DNA from: an uncultured Eubacteriales bacterium
Lineage (GTDB): Bacteria; Bacillota; Clostridia; Oscillospirales; CAG-272
Length of the DNA: 64,000 nt
Direction of reading: 5' to 3'
Assembly (NCBI GenBank): GCA_934446065.1
Contig: CAKSDP010000009.1
Coordinates: 17,639-81,638, forward strand
Positions 55,981 to 63,493 of the stretch are shown in pieces; the first letter of the stretch is position 1, and the number at the start of each line of letters is the position of its first letter. A model generated the notes under the pieces. The model was given only the letters and a program-made list of their open reading frames with translations, was not told the origin of the DNA and did no database searches. The translations under genes and the position numbers were made by a program.

Positions 55981-57462
55981 TTAGATCTTCCAGTGGATTG
56001 TAACACTCTCACTGGTAGCGTCAATTTGTGATATGAGAATATCAACCACCTTGCGCTTATCGTCAAAGCTCACGGACTCCCAGTCATCCAGATAGCCCGT
56101 AATGCTGTCAATCTGTGAAGCGGAAACGGAATTGGCGGTGAGATCGGCCACCAGCTTTAACTGCTTTTGACGTTCCGCGTCCAGCTCCTCAATCCGGTTA
56201 TTTGCGTATTGCAGGAGCAGCGGGTTTGCCCCGGACAAAGTGTCCAGAAGTTTCTCGATCTCGCTCTCCGTCTTTGCAAGGGCAACGCGGGCGGCGGTCA
56301 GCTTCGGATTGTAGCTTTGTTCCTTTCCGCCTTTCAGCGTGTGGAATTTCTGCATCTTCTTGACCATCTCGCCGTACACAAACGCTTCCATGCTTTGCGC
56401 CGTCAGCGTACCAGCCCCCTCACAACTCCCGTTTTCCGCCCGCTGTTTGCACCGCAGGTAAACAACGCCGTTTTGTGCCCTTAGACCAACCAGCGCATAG
56501 CCGCAGCGCCCGCACTTGATTTTCCCGGCCAGCCATGTATTATGACATTTGCGGCCATTCTGGAAAGAGGTGTTCTGTGACAGCTTGCGCTGAACAGTCA
56601 GCCAGAGCTGGGAAGAAATGCGCCCCTGGTGCGGGGCAATCACAAGGATTTGCTCCTCGCCCTCGCGCCCTTGATAGAGATAGCAGCTATTGTCCCCTGT
56701 GAACATTTCCGGGGGACTTTCGATTTTTACGCCCTGGGCCTTGAAATATTCGTAGATGTCCATATCAGCCTGGACATAAACGGGATTTCTCAGCAGTTTG
56801 GAGATAAAGGCCCGTTGCAGCGCCTTGTCATAGACCTTGATGGAGTGTTTGACAAAGTACCGGGTTATATCGCCGTAGGAATTGCCCGGCTCCGCATACA
56901 TTTGAAACATGAGCTCGGCAAAATCCATTTCCGCATTTTCCACCAGCTTCTTTGTCTTGATCCCGTCCATAACGATAGGCTCGGTATCAAAGCCGTATGG
57001 TGTCCGGCCACGCATATAGTAGCCTTTGGCACACCGGGAATAGAAAGCGTCCTGCACACGCATCTGGATGCTCTCACGTTCAAGCTGGGCAAAGACAATG
57101 CAGATATTGAGCATCGCCCGGCCCATCGGGGTGGAAGTATCAAATTTTTCCGTACAGGAAACAAACTCCACATCGTATTGCTTGAACAGCTCCATGAGCT
57201 TTGCAAAGTCCACAATGGAGCGGCTGATCCGATCCAGCTTATAGACAATCACCCGCTTAATCAGGCCCAGCCGGATGTCCTGCAAGAGCCGCTGGAAGTC
57301 GGGGCGCTCAATGTTCTTGCCGGAATACCCTTTGTCTTTGTATTCCTTTGCCTCACCGCCTTTTAACTCATATCGGCAAAATTCAAATTGACTTTCAATG
57401 CTGATACTGTCCTTTTTGTCAATCGACTGCCGCCCGTAAATTGCATCAATTCTATTATCCAT
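55981..57462 (-). CDS. Large serine recombinase
   Basis: Site-specific integrase/excisionase of the resolvase-recombinase-zinc-ribbon type, 493 residues. Catalytic Ser12 in DAIYGRQSIDKKDS, then KRVIVYKLDRISRSIVDFAKL and TSTPMGRAMLNICIVFAQLERE of the resolvase domain; Recombinase domain with PYGFDTEPI; zinc ribbon with GKIKCGRCGYAL and a later YLRCKQRAENGSCEGAG; coiled coil KTESEIEKLLDTLSGAN. The stop lies within 25 bases of the junction, as usual for integrases. A copy of the element palindrome falls in the codons for LLDTLSG. Confidence 0.93.
   Translation of the reverse strand: MDNRIDAIYGRQSIDKKDSISIESQFEFCRYELKGGEAKEYKDKGYSGKNIERPDFQRLLQDIRLGLIKRVIVYKLDRISRSIVDFAKLMELFKQYDVEFVSCTEKFDTSTPMGRAMLNICIVFAQLERESIQMRVQDAFYSRCAKGYYMRGRTPYGFDTEPIVMDGIKTKKLVENAEMDFAELMFQMYAEPGNSYGDITRYFVKHSIKVYDKALQRAFISKLLRNPVYVQADMDIYEYFKAQGVKIESPPEMFTGDNSCYLYQGREGEEQILVIAPHQGRISSQLWLTVQRKLSQNTSFQNGRKCHNTWLAGKIKCGRCGYALVGLRAQNGVVYLRCKQRAENGSCEGAGTLTAQSMEAFVYGEMVKKMQKFHTLKGGKEQSYNPKLTAARVALAKTESEIEKLLDTLSGANPLLLQYANNRIEELDAERQKQLKLVADLTANSVSASQIDSITGYLDDWESVSFDDKRKVVDILISQIDATSESVTIHWKI
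56231..56250. repeat. Element palindrome, copy inside recombinase gene
   Basis: CCGGACAAAGTGTCCAGAAG. One arm has a C for the usual T, so pairing is imperfect. In frame it encodes part of KLLDTLSGA on the minus strand. Confidence 0.7.
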
Positions 57463-57505
57463 AATTAGCTCCCTTTCTGTCCGTTGGGAGCCAACCTACA
57501 AGTAT

Positions 57506-57534
57506 ATTATACCTCTGCCGCCCCCTTACAACAA
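57506..57534 (-). promoter_or_regulatory. Recombinase promoter
   Basis: On the minus strand TTGTTG, 17 bases, TATAAT. The same arrangement with shared flanks (CATCCTTGTTG before, AGAGGTATAATATAC at the -10) recurs at 63830-63858. Confidence 0.65.
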
Positions 57535-57547
57535 GGATGACTCCGGC

Positions 57548-57724
57548 CTACCCCCGCTGCCCGGCATACTTGCGGAACACGTCAAACAGCCGCCGCTCGA
57601 TCTCGCGGTTGTGCTTTTCCAGCTCCTGCGGGGAAAAAACGGGGGTGAGATTTTTGACGGTGATCGTCCGATCTCCGAGAACAGCCGTTTTGATTTCACT
57701 TTCATATTTGACCTGCGCCTGCAT
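57548..57724 (-). CDS. Small conserved-element protein (58 aa)
   Basis: 58 residues, start ATG 57724 with GGGAGGG upstream. A beta-like first half (VKYESEIKTAVLGDRTITVK) and a charged helix (ELEKHNREIERRLFDVFRKY). No family recognised. The helix with regular charged and hydrophobic spacing could dimerise. It lies between two promoters of the element, just upstream of the recombinase, the place where excisionase-like or accessory proteins are often found; that role is a guess. Confidence 0.55.
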   Translation of the reverse strand: MQAQVKYESEIKTAVLGDRTITVKNLTPVFSPQELEKHNREIERRLFDVFRKYAGQRG

Positions 57725-57810
57725 AAAATCCCTCCCATACAATGATAAAATGTGTTGAAACATAGCAAAGGCCAGCACCGCGAAAGTGCTGGCCTTTGGC
57801 CGGATATGTA

Positions 57811-57834
57811 CCTCTGGACACTTTGTCCAGAAGT
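57811..57834. repeat. Element palindrome, copy 2
   Basis: TCTGGACA-CTT-TGTCCAGA, touching the stop codon of the 66-residue protein gene. Loop orientation on the minus strand is AAG, opposite to most copies. Confidence 0.85.
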
Positions 57835-58034
57835 CAGTAAGGGCTTTCCTCAAAGTGCTGCTGGGCCTCTTCCAGACTGTGGAAGTCAAAAACCTCATAG
57901 AGCTCCGCCAGTACGCGCCGGATGTCGTTGGGAGAAAACCCGCAGTTCTCCATAGCGTAGATGACATAGCCACGGCAGGCATTGTTGCTCCACGGCTGGG
58001 ACAGCATAGCAGCCAACATAGGATCATAGTCCAT
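57834..58034 (-). CDS. Small helical element protein (66 aa)
   Basis: 66 residues from ATG 58034 (GAGGG eight bases upstream); an upstream ATG at 58055 would add seven. Reads MDYDPMLAAMLSQPWSNNAC then YVIYAMENCGFSPNDIRRVL and FDFHSLEEAQQHFEESP. Probably an all-helical domain; family not recognised. Encoded between the sigma-like gene and the 58-residue gene on the same strand, and likely part of the element control region. Confidence 0.55.
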   Translation of the reverse strand: MDYDPMLAAMLSQPWSNNACRGYVIYAMENCGFSPNDIRRVLAELYEVFDFHSLEEAQQHFEESPY

Positions 58035-58062
58035 TCTGGTATCCCTCACTTTCATAAATGGC

Positions 58063-58127
58063 GGGGAGCGCCGCGCTCATTTTCTTGCCCCGTCATAAGA
58101 CAGCCATACTCGGCAGCGGCGCTCCCC
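58063..58127. repeat. 12-base inverted repeat
   Basis: GGGGAGCGCCGC (58063-58074) and its perfect complement (58116-58127), with 41 bases between, in the gap between the sigma-like gene and the 66-residue gene. Possible terminator or site; no T run. Confidence 0.55.
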
Positions 58128-58228
58128 CACAAAGGGGGCGGCGGCCTGTGGCCCCCGCGCCTCCTTTGCGGAGAGAAAACCTCCTCTCACATACCACCAG
58201 AAAAAGAGGGGTGAATGGAGATGGTAAC

Positions 58229-58651
58229 TTAGAAATTTTCCTGCAAATATTTTTTCATGCGCTCAATCCCGCATTTCACGGAGCAGCGGACGGCGCTCTT
58301 GTCCACACCCTCCTCGCGGGCGATCTGACGGTAGCTCTTTCCAAGGATCAAATGAGCGTCCACCCGGCGGCCCTGGATCTCCGGCAGAGAGTTAAGGGCG
58401 TTCCACAGCCGGAAAAACAGCTCCTTGCGATCCATGAGCTCCTGGGGGCTGGGCTCGTGCAGGCAGGCGGAGTATTCGATCCCATCGTCACAGTCCAGGG
58501 AATAATAAGCCTTATTGTAGCGCACCCGTTCCGCATGGGCGGCCTCGCGCCGCTTGCTGGCCATGAGCTCCTCAGCTACCTCGTCAGGCACCTCCACCAG
58601 CTCGTCCGTTAAGTACCAATAATAAAAATCTTTCAGATTGATCGTTGTCAT
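58229..58651 (-). CDS. Sigma-70 region 4-like regulator
   Basis: 140 residues from ATG 58651 (GGAGG upstream). The C-terminal 60 residues form a sigma region 4 helix-turn-helix: FFRLWNALNSLPEIQGRRV, then AHLILGKSYRQIAREEGVDK and SAVRCSVKCGIERMKK. The N-terminal half (DFYYWYLTDELVEVPDEVAE, then RRE-AHAERVRYNKAYYSLD) is typical of short sigma-like proteins of clostridial conjugative elements, which control transfer or excision genes. The ribosome site is inside a strong hairpin stem (58660-58704). Confidence 0.82.
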   Translation of the reverse strand: MTTINLKDFYYWYLTDELVEVPDEVAEELMASKRREAAHAERVRYNKAYYSLDCDDGIEYSACLHEPSPQELMDRKELFFRLWNALNSLPEIQGRRVDAHLILGKSYRQIAREEGVDKSAVRCSVKCGIERMKKYLQENF

Positions 58652-58659
58652 AGCTTGTC

Positions 58660-58704
58660 CTCCATTTTGTTTCGGTTGATGGGTTGATCGAAAACAAAAT
58701 GGAG
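58660..58704 (-). promoter_or_regulatory. Hairpin that hides the ribosome site of the sigma-like gene
   Basis: CTCCATTTTGTTT (58660-58672) pairs perfectly with AAACAAAATGGAG (58692-58704). In the minus-strand RNA the 3' arm ends in AAAATGGAG, so part of the GGAGG ribosome site is paired. Melting or a binding factor would be needed for translation. Confidence 0.6.
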
Positions 58705-58741
58705 AGCTGGCGGGGAGCGGCACCCTGGGGAGCCGCTCCGC

Positions 58742-58767
58742 ACCTCTGGACAAAGTGTCCAGAAGTC
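58742..58767. repeat. Element palindrome, copy 3
   Basis: CTCTGGACA-AAG-TGTCCAGAAG, in the leader of the sigma-like gene, 90 bases before its ATG. Confidence 0.85.
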
Positions 58768-58921
58768 GGACAAACAAAATGCGCCTGCGCGACACAAGGC
58801 CACGCAAGCGCATGAAATGACAAATTCATTTATGTACTGCCAAATTTCGCATCCACCGCCGGACTGATCCTGTTCGGGGGACGAGCTTTTTTTGACAGGT
58901 TAGGGGGATGGAAAAAGAAAA

Positions 58922-58958
58922 AGGACACGGCGATACCTCCCGGACACCGCCGTATCCT
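58922..58958 (-). terminator. Hairpin terminator
   Basis: On the minus strand GGATACGGCG pairs with CGCCGTGTCC, followed by TTTTTCTTTTTCC. Confidence 0.7.
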
Positions 58959-59010
58959 TAAAAAAGGGCGACTTTAACACACCCCCCGTATTCTCATTTT
59001 TCAAAAAGAA

Positions 59011-59043
59011 AACGGCGGCCTTGTTTTTACAAAACCGCCGCTG
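59011..59043 (-). terminator. Hairpin terminator
   Basis: On the minus strand CGGCGGTTTTGT pairs with ACAAGGCCGCCG (two-base mismatch), followed by TTTTCTTTTTG. Confidence 0.65.
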
Positions 59044-59139
59044 GTAATGTAGAATAAGCGCACAAAATCGACCTGCCCGGCAACGGTTTTTTTCTTTTCC
59101 CCGTCGGGCGGGGCAGGCTGTTATCGTTTGTTATAAAGC

Positions 59140-59188
59140 AAAACAGAGCCGATAACATCCGAGGTTTTACCTCAGCGTTATCGGCTCT
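59140..59188 (-). terminator. Terminator overlapping the KTR stop codon
   Basis: CAGAGCCGATAAC (59144-59156) pairs perfectly with GTTATCGGCTCTG (59176-59188); on the minus strand TTTTGC follows. The KTR gene ends (CGA TAA) inside the first arm. Confidence 0.85.
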
Positions 59189-59366
59189 GCGTCTTAGCGT
59201 CTGGCTCTTTGATAACTGAAATATTTTGTTGTCGTACACTAATTAGCGTTTCCTGCTTACATTTCGGACAATACAGTGGGAACCGTTCAAGCACCGTGTC
59301 GTATCGAATACGCAGTCGTGTTTTACTGCCGCACACGGGACACATAATCCATTGAGTTTCACCCAT
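59178..59366 (-). CDS. Cysteine-rich KTR-domain protein
   Basis: 62-residue zinc-ribbon protein: MCPVCGSKTRLRIRYDT and LYCPKCKQETLISVRQ give two CPxC pairs and the KTR motif that names the family. Such proteins are common in gut Firmicutes mobile DNA; their job is unknown. Last gene of the GntR-ATPase-permease-KTR run, with the terminator stem covering its stop. Confidence 0.85.
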   Translation of the reverse strand: MGETQWIMCPVCGSKTRLRIRYDTVLERFPLYCPKCKQETLISVRQQNISVIKEPDAKTQSR

Positions 59367-59375
59367 GCCGAACCC

Positions 59376-60020
59376 TCAAAACAAATCAATACTTGAAAAG
59401 ATTTTCTTGGATACAAACATAGAGAAAAGCCAAAGTGCGCCCCCGATCACCCAGAGCACGATATACATTACACCGGGAACGGCAGAGAACGATTGGGTAA
59501 CTGTTACCGGTACTACGACAGAATTAGCCACGCTCATAAGTACAGGGCCAGCAACAACCAGCAGCATCGCAAACAGTTTTGTTTTTTCATACCCAAAGCG
59601 GTATTGAATGGGAAGGAATATACCCATGCAAATAACCTGAATCCAAAAAACAATGACAGCAGAGCGCACGAAATCAACAGCAGCCAACTGGGGGATCACT
59701 TGCATTTCGATACGGAATACCACACAGCAATAAAGATAAATCAAAAAGTAGAGCAGATACTTTTCCTCTACGAGTTTCCCTCTGTTATAAGGAGTGGCAC
59801 AAAGCAGCGCCGTTGCTTTAGGATACATATTTTCCTTTTCGGAAACCGCAAGATTGAACGCGACAGAAGAAATAAAGACAGCCCCCGGAAGTGCAAACAC
59901 TTCAAGCATTTGAGGTTGTTTCCAGACCAAGAGCACCGGCAGGCCCACCCCAATGAGAATAACCGCAGCCACATAGTTCTTTGCAATAATGCAATCCTTC
60001 TTCAACAGTTGTAAAATCAT
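59376..60020 (-). CDS. ABC-2 type transporter permease
   Basis: 214-residue membrane protein with about six segments (YVAAVILIGVGLPVLLVW, FALPGAVFISSVAFNLAV, LLYFLIYLYCCVVF, SAVIVFWIQVICMGIFLPI, LFAMLLVVAGPVLMSVA, VMYIVLWVIGGALWLFSMFV). Partner of the ATPase, whose stop it overlaps by four bases. With a GntR/YtrA-type regulator this resembles antimicrobial-peptide or bacitracin-type export/immunity operons. Lower GC than the rest of the element. Confidence 0.85.
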   Translation of the reverse strand: MILQLLKKDCIIAKNYVAAVILIGVGLPVLLVWKQPQMLEVFALPGAVFISSVAFNLAVSEKENMYPKATALLCATPYNRGKLVEEKYLLYFLIYLYCCVVFRIEMQVIPQLAAVDFVRSAVIVFWIQVICMGIFLPIQYRFGYEKTKLFAMLLVVAGPVLMSVANSVVVPVTVTQSFSAVPGVMYIVLWVIGGALWLFSMFVSKKIFSSIDLF

Positions 60021-60877
60021 ACGGGTTTACCCTCCTTCATGTGGGAAAGCATGATGTCCTCGACCGTCACTCGTTCAAATACAGCGTCCGGGAATATCCT
60101 CCTGGCTTCTTCCACTTGGTTGGTAACTCCCGTAAAACCGTATTTTGTTTGCTCCACTTTCAAGAACAGCTTTTTGGCTTCGGAGGGCAACAGGCCCTTT
60201 CCTTTTACGAGCCGATGGGTTTCCAACAGCATATCTTTATCTTCTTCAAACAGAATTTTGCCGTTGTCGATCATCACCAGCATATCCGCAGCTTTATCCA
60301 AATCGGAAGTGTTGTGTGTGGAGTAGAATACGGCCTTTCCGCCCTGAACCATAAATTCTTTCAAAATTTCAATGAATTGTTTTCTCACCAGAGGGTCAAG
60401 GCCACTTGTGGGTTCGTCCATAATCAGCAGCTCTGCATGGTGGGACAGCGCCAATGCCAATGAGAATTTCATTTTCATACCACGAGAGAGAGAAGAAATG
60501 GTCTGATCGGGCCTAAGAGAAAAAGCATCTAAGTAATGCGTATATGCCCCGTTGTCCCAATGGGAGTAGGAAGAAGCAATCAAGTTCTTCATCTGGGTCA
60601 AGGTTAATTCATCATAGAAAAATCCTTCGTCAAAGACGACTCCAATAGAATTTTTGAAAGATTTTTCTGCTTTCGATATGTCTTTACCCTTAAATTTTAT
60701 GGTGCCAGCCTCATGGGAGATTAGGCGAAGAATGGAGCGTATGCAAGTAGTTTTTCCAGCGCCGTTTGCACCGATAAAACCTGTGATACAATCTTCATAA
60801 ATCGAAAAGGACACCCCATTCAACTGAAAACCGGGATATGTCTTTTTTAGACCTTCCACCTCTAAAAGCGGTTGCAT
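60017..60877 (-). CDS. ABC transporter ATPase (antimicrobial/YtrB-like)
   Basis: 286 residues from ATG 60877 (GAGGAGG upstream). Walker A GFIGANGAGKTTCIRS (about 35), FDEGFFYDELTLTQ Q-loop area, signature SSLSRGMKMKFSLALALSH, Walker B LLIMDEPTSGLDPL and switch His in YSTHNTSDLDK. The long C-terminal part fits ATPases of single-permease ABC-2 exporters. Follows the regulator gene by one base. Confidence 0.92.
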   Translation of the reverse strand: MQPLLEVEGLKKTYPGFQLNGVSFSIYEDCITGFIGANGAGKTTCIRSILRLISHEAGTIKFKGKDISKAEKSFKNSIGVVFDEGFFYDELTLTQMKNLIASSYSHWDNGAYTHYLDAFSLRPDQTISSLSRGMKMKFSLALALSHHAELLIMDEPTSGLDPLVRKQFIEILKEFMVQGGKAVFYSTHNTSDLDKAADMLVMIDNGKILFEEDKDMLLETHRLVKGKGLLPSEAKKLFLKVEQTKYGFTGVTNQVEEARRIFPDAVFERVTVEDIMLSHMKEGKPV

Positions 60878-60878
60878 A

Positions 60879-61253
60879 TTAGACCTCCTCATACAAAATA
60901 TCCATCATCATGTTCAGTTCTTCTTTTGTGATTTTAAGTGATTTTGCTGTTTGAATCATATCCTGCATCTTCTGTTCAACAAGTCTGCGTTTAGAATCCC
61001 GCAACAATTCAAGATTGCTCGTTGATATGAATGTTCCTATACCAACTTGGCTGGTTACAAATCCCTCCTGCTCCAGTTCTTCATAAACCCGTCGTATTGT
61101 CAGAACACTTACAGACAGGTCATTCGCAAAGGTGCGGATGGATGGAAGGGGATCACCTTCCACCAGTTCCTCTTTCAAAATAGCATCTTTAATCTGATCC
61201 TTGATTTGCTGGTATAGGGGCGTATCAGAAGTATTTGAGATAACGATCTTCAC
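60879..61253 (-). CDS. GntR-family (YtrA-like) regulator
   Basis: 124 residues, GTG start at 61253 with GGAGGTGA seven bases upstream. Winged helix: TPLYQQIKDQIKDAILKEEL, DPLPSIRTFANDLSVSVLTI and RRVYEELEQEGFVTSQVGIG; the short helical C-terminus is that of the YtrA subgroup, which repress their own ABC transporter operon and respond to wall-active agents. First gene of the operon. Sites near the -10 box carry repeated AGTGTAT-like words that may be its operator. Confidence 0.9.
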   Translation of the reverse strand: MKIVISNTSDTPLYQQIKDQIKDAILKEELVEGDPLPSIRTFANDLSVSVLTIRRVYEELEQEGFVTSQVGIGTFISTSNLELLRDSKRRLVEQKMQDMIQTAKSLKITKEELNMMMDILYEEV

Positions 61254-61296
61254 AGGACTATCACCTCCTGTTCCGGTGTGCTGTTCCACAATACAC

Positions 61297-61325
61297 ACTA
61301 TACACTATCATCACAATAAAGTCAA
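61297..61325 (-). promoter_or_regulatory. Promoter of the GntR-ABC-KTR operon
   Basis: On the minus strand TTGACT, 17 bases, TATAGT. AGTGTATAGTGTGTAT over the -10 box is a candidate YtrA-type operator. Confidence 0.75.
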
Positions 61326-61440
61326 GGTTGTTCACTTTGAGAAATCTAATATACATGAAATAAAAAACTACATAATATAAAACTGTGTTTCGTTCTCATA
61401 TTCAAACCCGAAATGTAGAATAATATAGGGTGATATGAGA

Positions 61441-61797
61441 ATGTACCAATACGACAAACATCTTGATTTTCACGCCCTGGGCCGTGAGATCAAACGCAAA
61501 CGGGAGGAAAAGGGCTGGACGCAGGAATACCTGGCCCAGCTTGTGGATCGCACCCCGCGCTCCATCATGTATATGGAGAACCGGGGCCAGAAACCAAGCC
61601 TCAATGTTTTTTACCAGCTTGTCACCCTGCTGGAAATTTCCGTGGATCAATTCTTTTTCCCGGACAAGCTCAACGGAGAGAGCACCTGCCGGAAACAGAT
61701 AGATGTCATGCTCAATTCAATGGACGAAAAAGAGCTAACCGTAATGAAATACACAGCAGAGGGACTGCAAAAAGCCCGTGAAACGGGGGATGCGTAA
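61441..61797 (+). CDS. XRE-family transcriptional regulator
   Basis: 118 residues from ATG 61441 (GGGTG eight bases upstream; ATG 61435 is an alternative). Helix-turn-helix of the Cro/CI type: LGREIKRKREEKGWTQEYLA, QLVDRTPRSIMYMENRGQKP and SLNVFYQLVTLLEISVDQFF, followed by a helical tail. The only plus-strand gene of the element here, divergent from the GntR operon and converging on the relaxase gene. Probably controls element transfer or maintenance. Confidence 0.88.
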   Translation: MYQYDKHLDFHALGREIKRKREEKGWTQEYLAQLVDRTPRSIMYMENRGQKPSLNVFYQLVTLLEISVDQFFFPDKLNGESTCRKQIDVMLNSMDEKELTVMKYTAEGLQKARETGDA

Positions 61798-61940
61798 GAG
61801 AAGCACGCGCCTCCGTTTTTTCATGCCATGTTGCGGGGGTGCGCGTTTTGGCAAGCAATTCGGGTGTGGCCACACTCCGAAATTTTCACAGGCCGCAGGC
61901 CCGTGAAAATGCTTGTTGGGGAGCTCCCCAAACCCGCTGA

Positions 61941-61965
61941 ACTTCTGGACACTTTGTCCAGAAGT
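61941..61965. repeat. Element palindrome, copy 4 (most symmetric)
   Basis: ACTTCTGGACA, three bases, TGTCCAGAAGT: both outer arms are extended to 11 bases. It lies between the converging XRE and relaxase genes. Confidence 0.88.
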
Positions 61966-61999
61966 CCCGGCGCAAGCGCCTGTTGTCGGCGGCCCGGAG

Positions 62000-63406
62000 C
62001 TAACGCTCCTGGGCCTTATTTTTTTGCTCGTCCGCGTGGCAGAACAGGTGATCGATATTTGCCTTGACTGCCACGGCCTGCCGCATATCCGCCTGGGCCT
62101 TGCGGTATTCCGCATAGAGGGCCTTTTTCTTTTCAGAGAGCTCCCGGTTCTGCTTTTTCAGCGTGTCCATTTTGGGGAGCTTTGCCCCACCCAAAAGCTC
62201 ACTCATAGCCGTCTTTGCCGCCCGGTAGTCTGCCAGCTCCGCCTCATGCTGGGCCAGATATTTTCTGCTATACCGGGCCGCCTTGTAGCCGTCAAACACA
62301 GGCCGCGTCTTTGCATACTGCACCACCGCGCCCATGAGCTCTGAGGTTTTGGAAAGGGCGGCCTCCGTGTCCCGCAGCTCCCCGGCCAGCTTGTGAGCCA
62401 GATCCACCGCCGCCTCGGTGCTTGTCGCAAGAGCCTCGTAATCGGAAAGCCCATGCTCCCGGAGATACAGGAGCGCGGCGGCCATCTGCTTTATGTTATA
62501 GACTTTGGCCCACCGCTCATAGGCCGGGCCCTTGCCCTGGGCCATGCGCTCTTGAATGTCGATGATCAGATTGACGCGTCGGGCCGGGGCCGGGCTGTCC
62601 TGGGGAAGCTCCGGGATGGGCCGCTCCCCGGCAATCGCCGCCCGGATGTCATCGGGATCGAAACCGGGGCCCAGGGTGGATGCCCGCAGGCGGGTGTACT
62701 TATCCTGCCCAGGGGCCAGAAACGAGATCGCGCCGCCCCGCCCATGCTTCACTTGAAAACCGGACTCCTCCATGAGCCGCAGAAACGCCGGGAAGTCGGT
62801 GGGCTTTTGCTCCAGAGCCGCCACGATCCCCAGCCGCACCCGCTGCTGGGCCGAGGGGGGCTTTTCCCCGATCCATTGTCCATAATGGAGAAAGCGGCCC
62901 TTGCTGTGCTGCTTCGGATTTTGAATAACAGACAGCTCGTGCTCAATGCACACCCGGTCAGAGAGCCGCCGCACCGCAAAGCTGGAGCCGATGAAGTTAT
63001 GGAATTTCCGGGAACAGTCCTGGGCGGTGGAGTTGCAATAAATGTGGTTGTGAATGTGGCCCTTGTCAATGTGGGTACAGACAAAGAACTGATACTTGCC
63101 CTTTGTCCAGCGCATGGCCGTTTCATAGCCGATTTTGTTTGCCTCCTCCGGCGTGACCTCGCCGGGCGGGAACGCCTGCCGGATCTGAAAGAACAGGGCC
63201 CCGCGCTCCACGGCCCGGCCCGTTTCCGCCTGGTACTGGCTTTTCAGCAGTAGGAACTCAGCGGGGGCGGATGCAGGATCACAGAGATAGGCAGACACAG
63301 CCCCCAGCTTTTTCGGATTGAGCCCATAGGCAAACCGCTCCTCCATTGTCTGGATGGCCGTTTTCCCAGCCGCTACCTTGTAGGGCCGGATGTAGGTTGT
63401 AGCGAT
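62000..63406 (-). CDS. MobP-type relaxase with apparent AUC start
   Basis: Nicks the transfer origin and pilots the strand in conjugation. Key motif: CTHIDKGHIHNHIY (His triad), with FVCTH before it; the N-terminus has RFAYGLNPKKLGAVSAYLC, and the C-terminal 150 residues are helical and charged. The frame is open upstream of the first ATG (63346). The reading ATTYIRPYKVAAGKTAIQT between 63403 and 63347 looks like the true N-terminus, and the codon before it, at 63406-63404, is ATC, preceded at ideal spacing by AAAGGAGGTGCGGCT. So either AUC is used, or an ATG was mutated. From ATC the product has 468 residues; from ATG 63346, 448. Confidence 0.85.
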   Translation of the reverse strand: MATTYIRPYKVAAGKTAIQTMEERFAYGLNPKKLGAVSAYLCDPASAPAEFLLLKSQYQAETGRAVERGALFFQIRQAFPPGEVTPEEANKIGYETAMRWTKGKYQFFVCTHIDKGHIHNHIYCNSTAQDCSRKFHNFIGSSFAVRRLSDRVCIEHELSVIQNPKQHSKGRFLHYGQWIGEKPPSAQQRVRLGIVAALEQKPTDFPAFLRLMEESGFQVKHGRGGAISFLAPGQDKYTRLRASTLGPGFDPDDIRAAIAGERPIPELPQDSPAPARRVNLIIDIQERMAQGKGPAYERWAKVYNIKQMAAALLYLREHGLSDYEALATSTEAAVDLAHKLAGELRDTEAALSKTSELMGAVVQYAKTRPVFDGYKAARYSRKYLAQHEAELADYRAAKTAMSELLGGAKLPKMDTLKKQNRELSEKKKALYAEYRKAQADMRQAVAVKANIDHLFCHADEQKNKAQER

Positions 63407-63467
63407 AGCCGCACCTCCTTTCCCAGCAGAAAAAACGGGCGGCGGTCTGTTCCACCCGCCGCCCGGA

Positions 63468-63492
63468 ACCTCTGGACAAAGTGTCCAGAAGT
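63468..63492. repeat. Element palindrome, copy 5
   Basis: CTCTGGACA-AAG-TGTCCAGAAG, one base after the stop codon of the CD1845-family gene (minus strand) and 62 bases before the relaxase start. Confidence 0.85.
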
Positions 63493-63493
63493 A

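Larger units (their letters stand above)
58652..59177. other. Control region between KTR gene and sigma-like gene
   Basis: 526 bases without a credible gene. Minus-strand order: KTR terminator, two more hairpin terminators (59013-59040 and 58923-58957), a palindrome copy (58742-58767), a GC hairpin (58708-58739) and the ribosome-site hairpin of the sigma-like gene. I could not fix a promoter; one must lie near 58780-58900. Confidence 0.55.

Noticed and set aside
58058..58612. 184-residue plus-strand frame opposite the sigma-like gene
   Set aside because: Antisense to a gene with clear region 4 motif and ribosome site; itself without motif.
62393..63253. 286-residue plus-strand frame opposite the relaxase
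   Set aside because: Shadow of the relaxase gene; no ribosome site and no family features.
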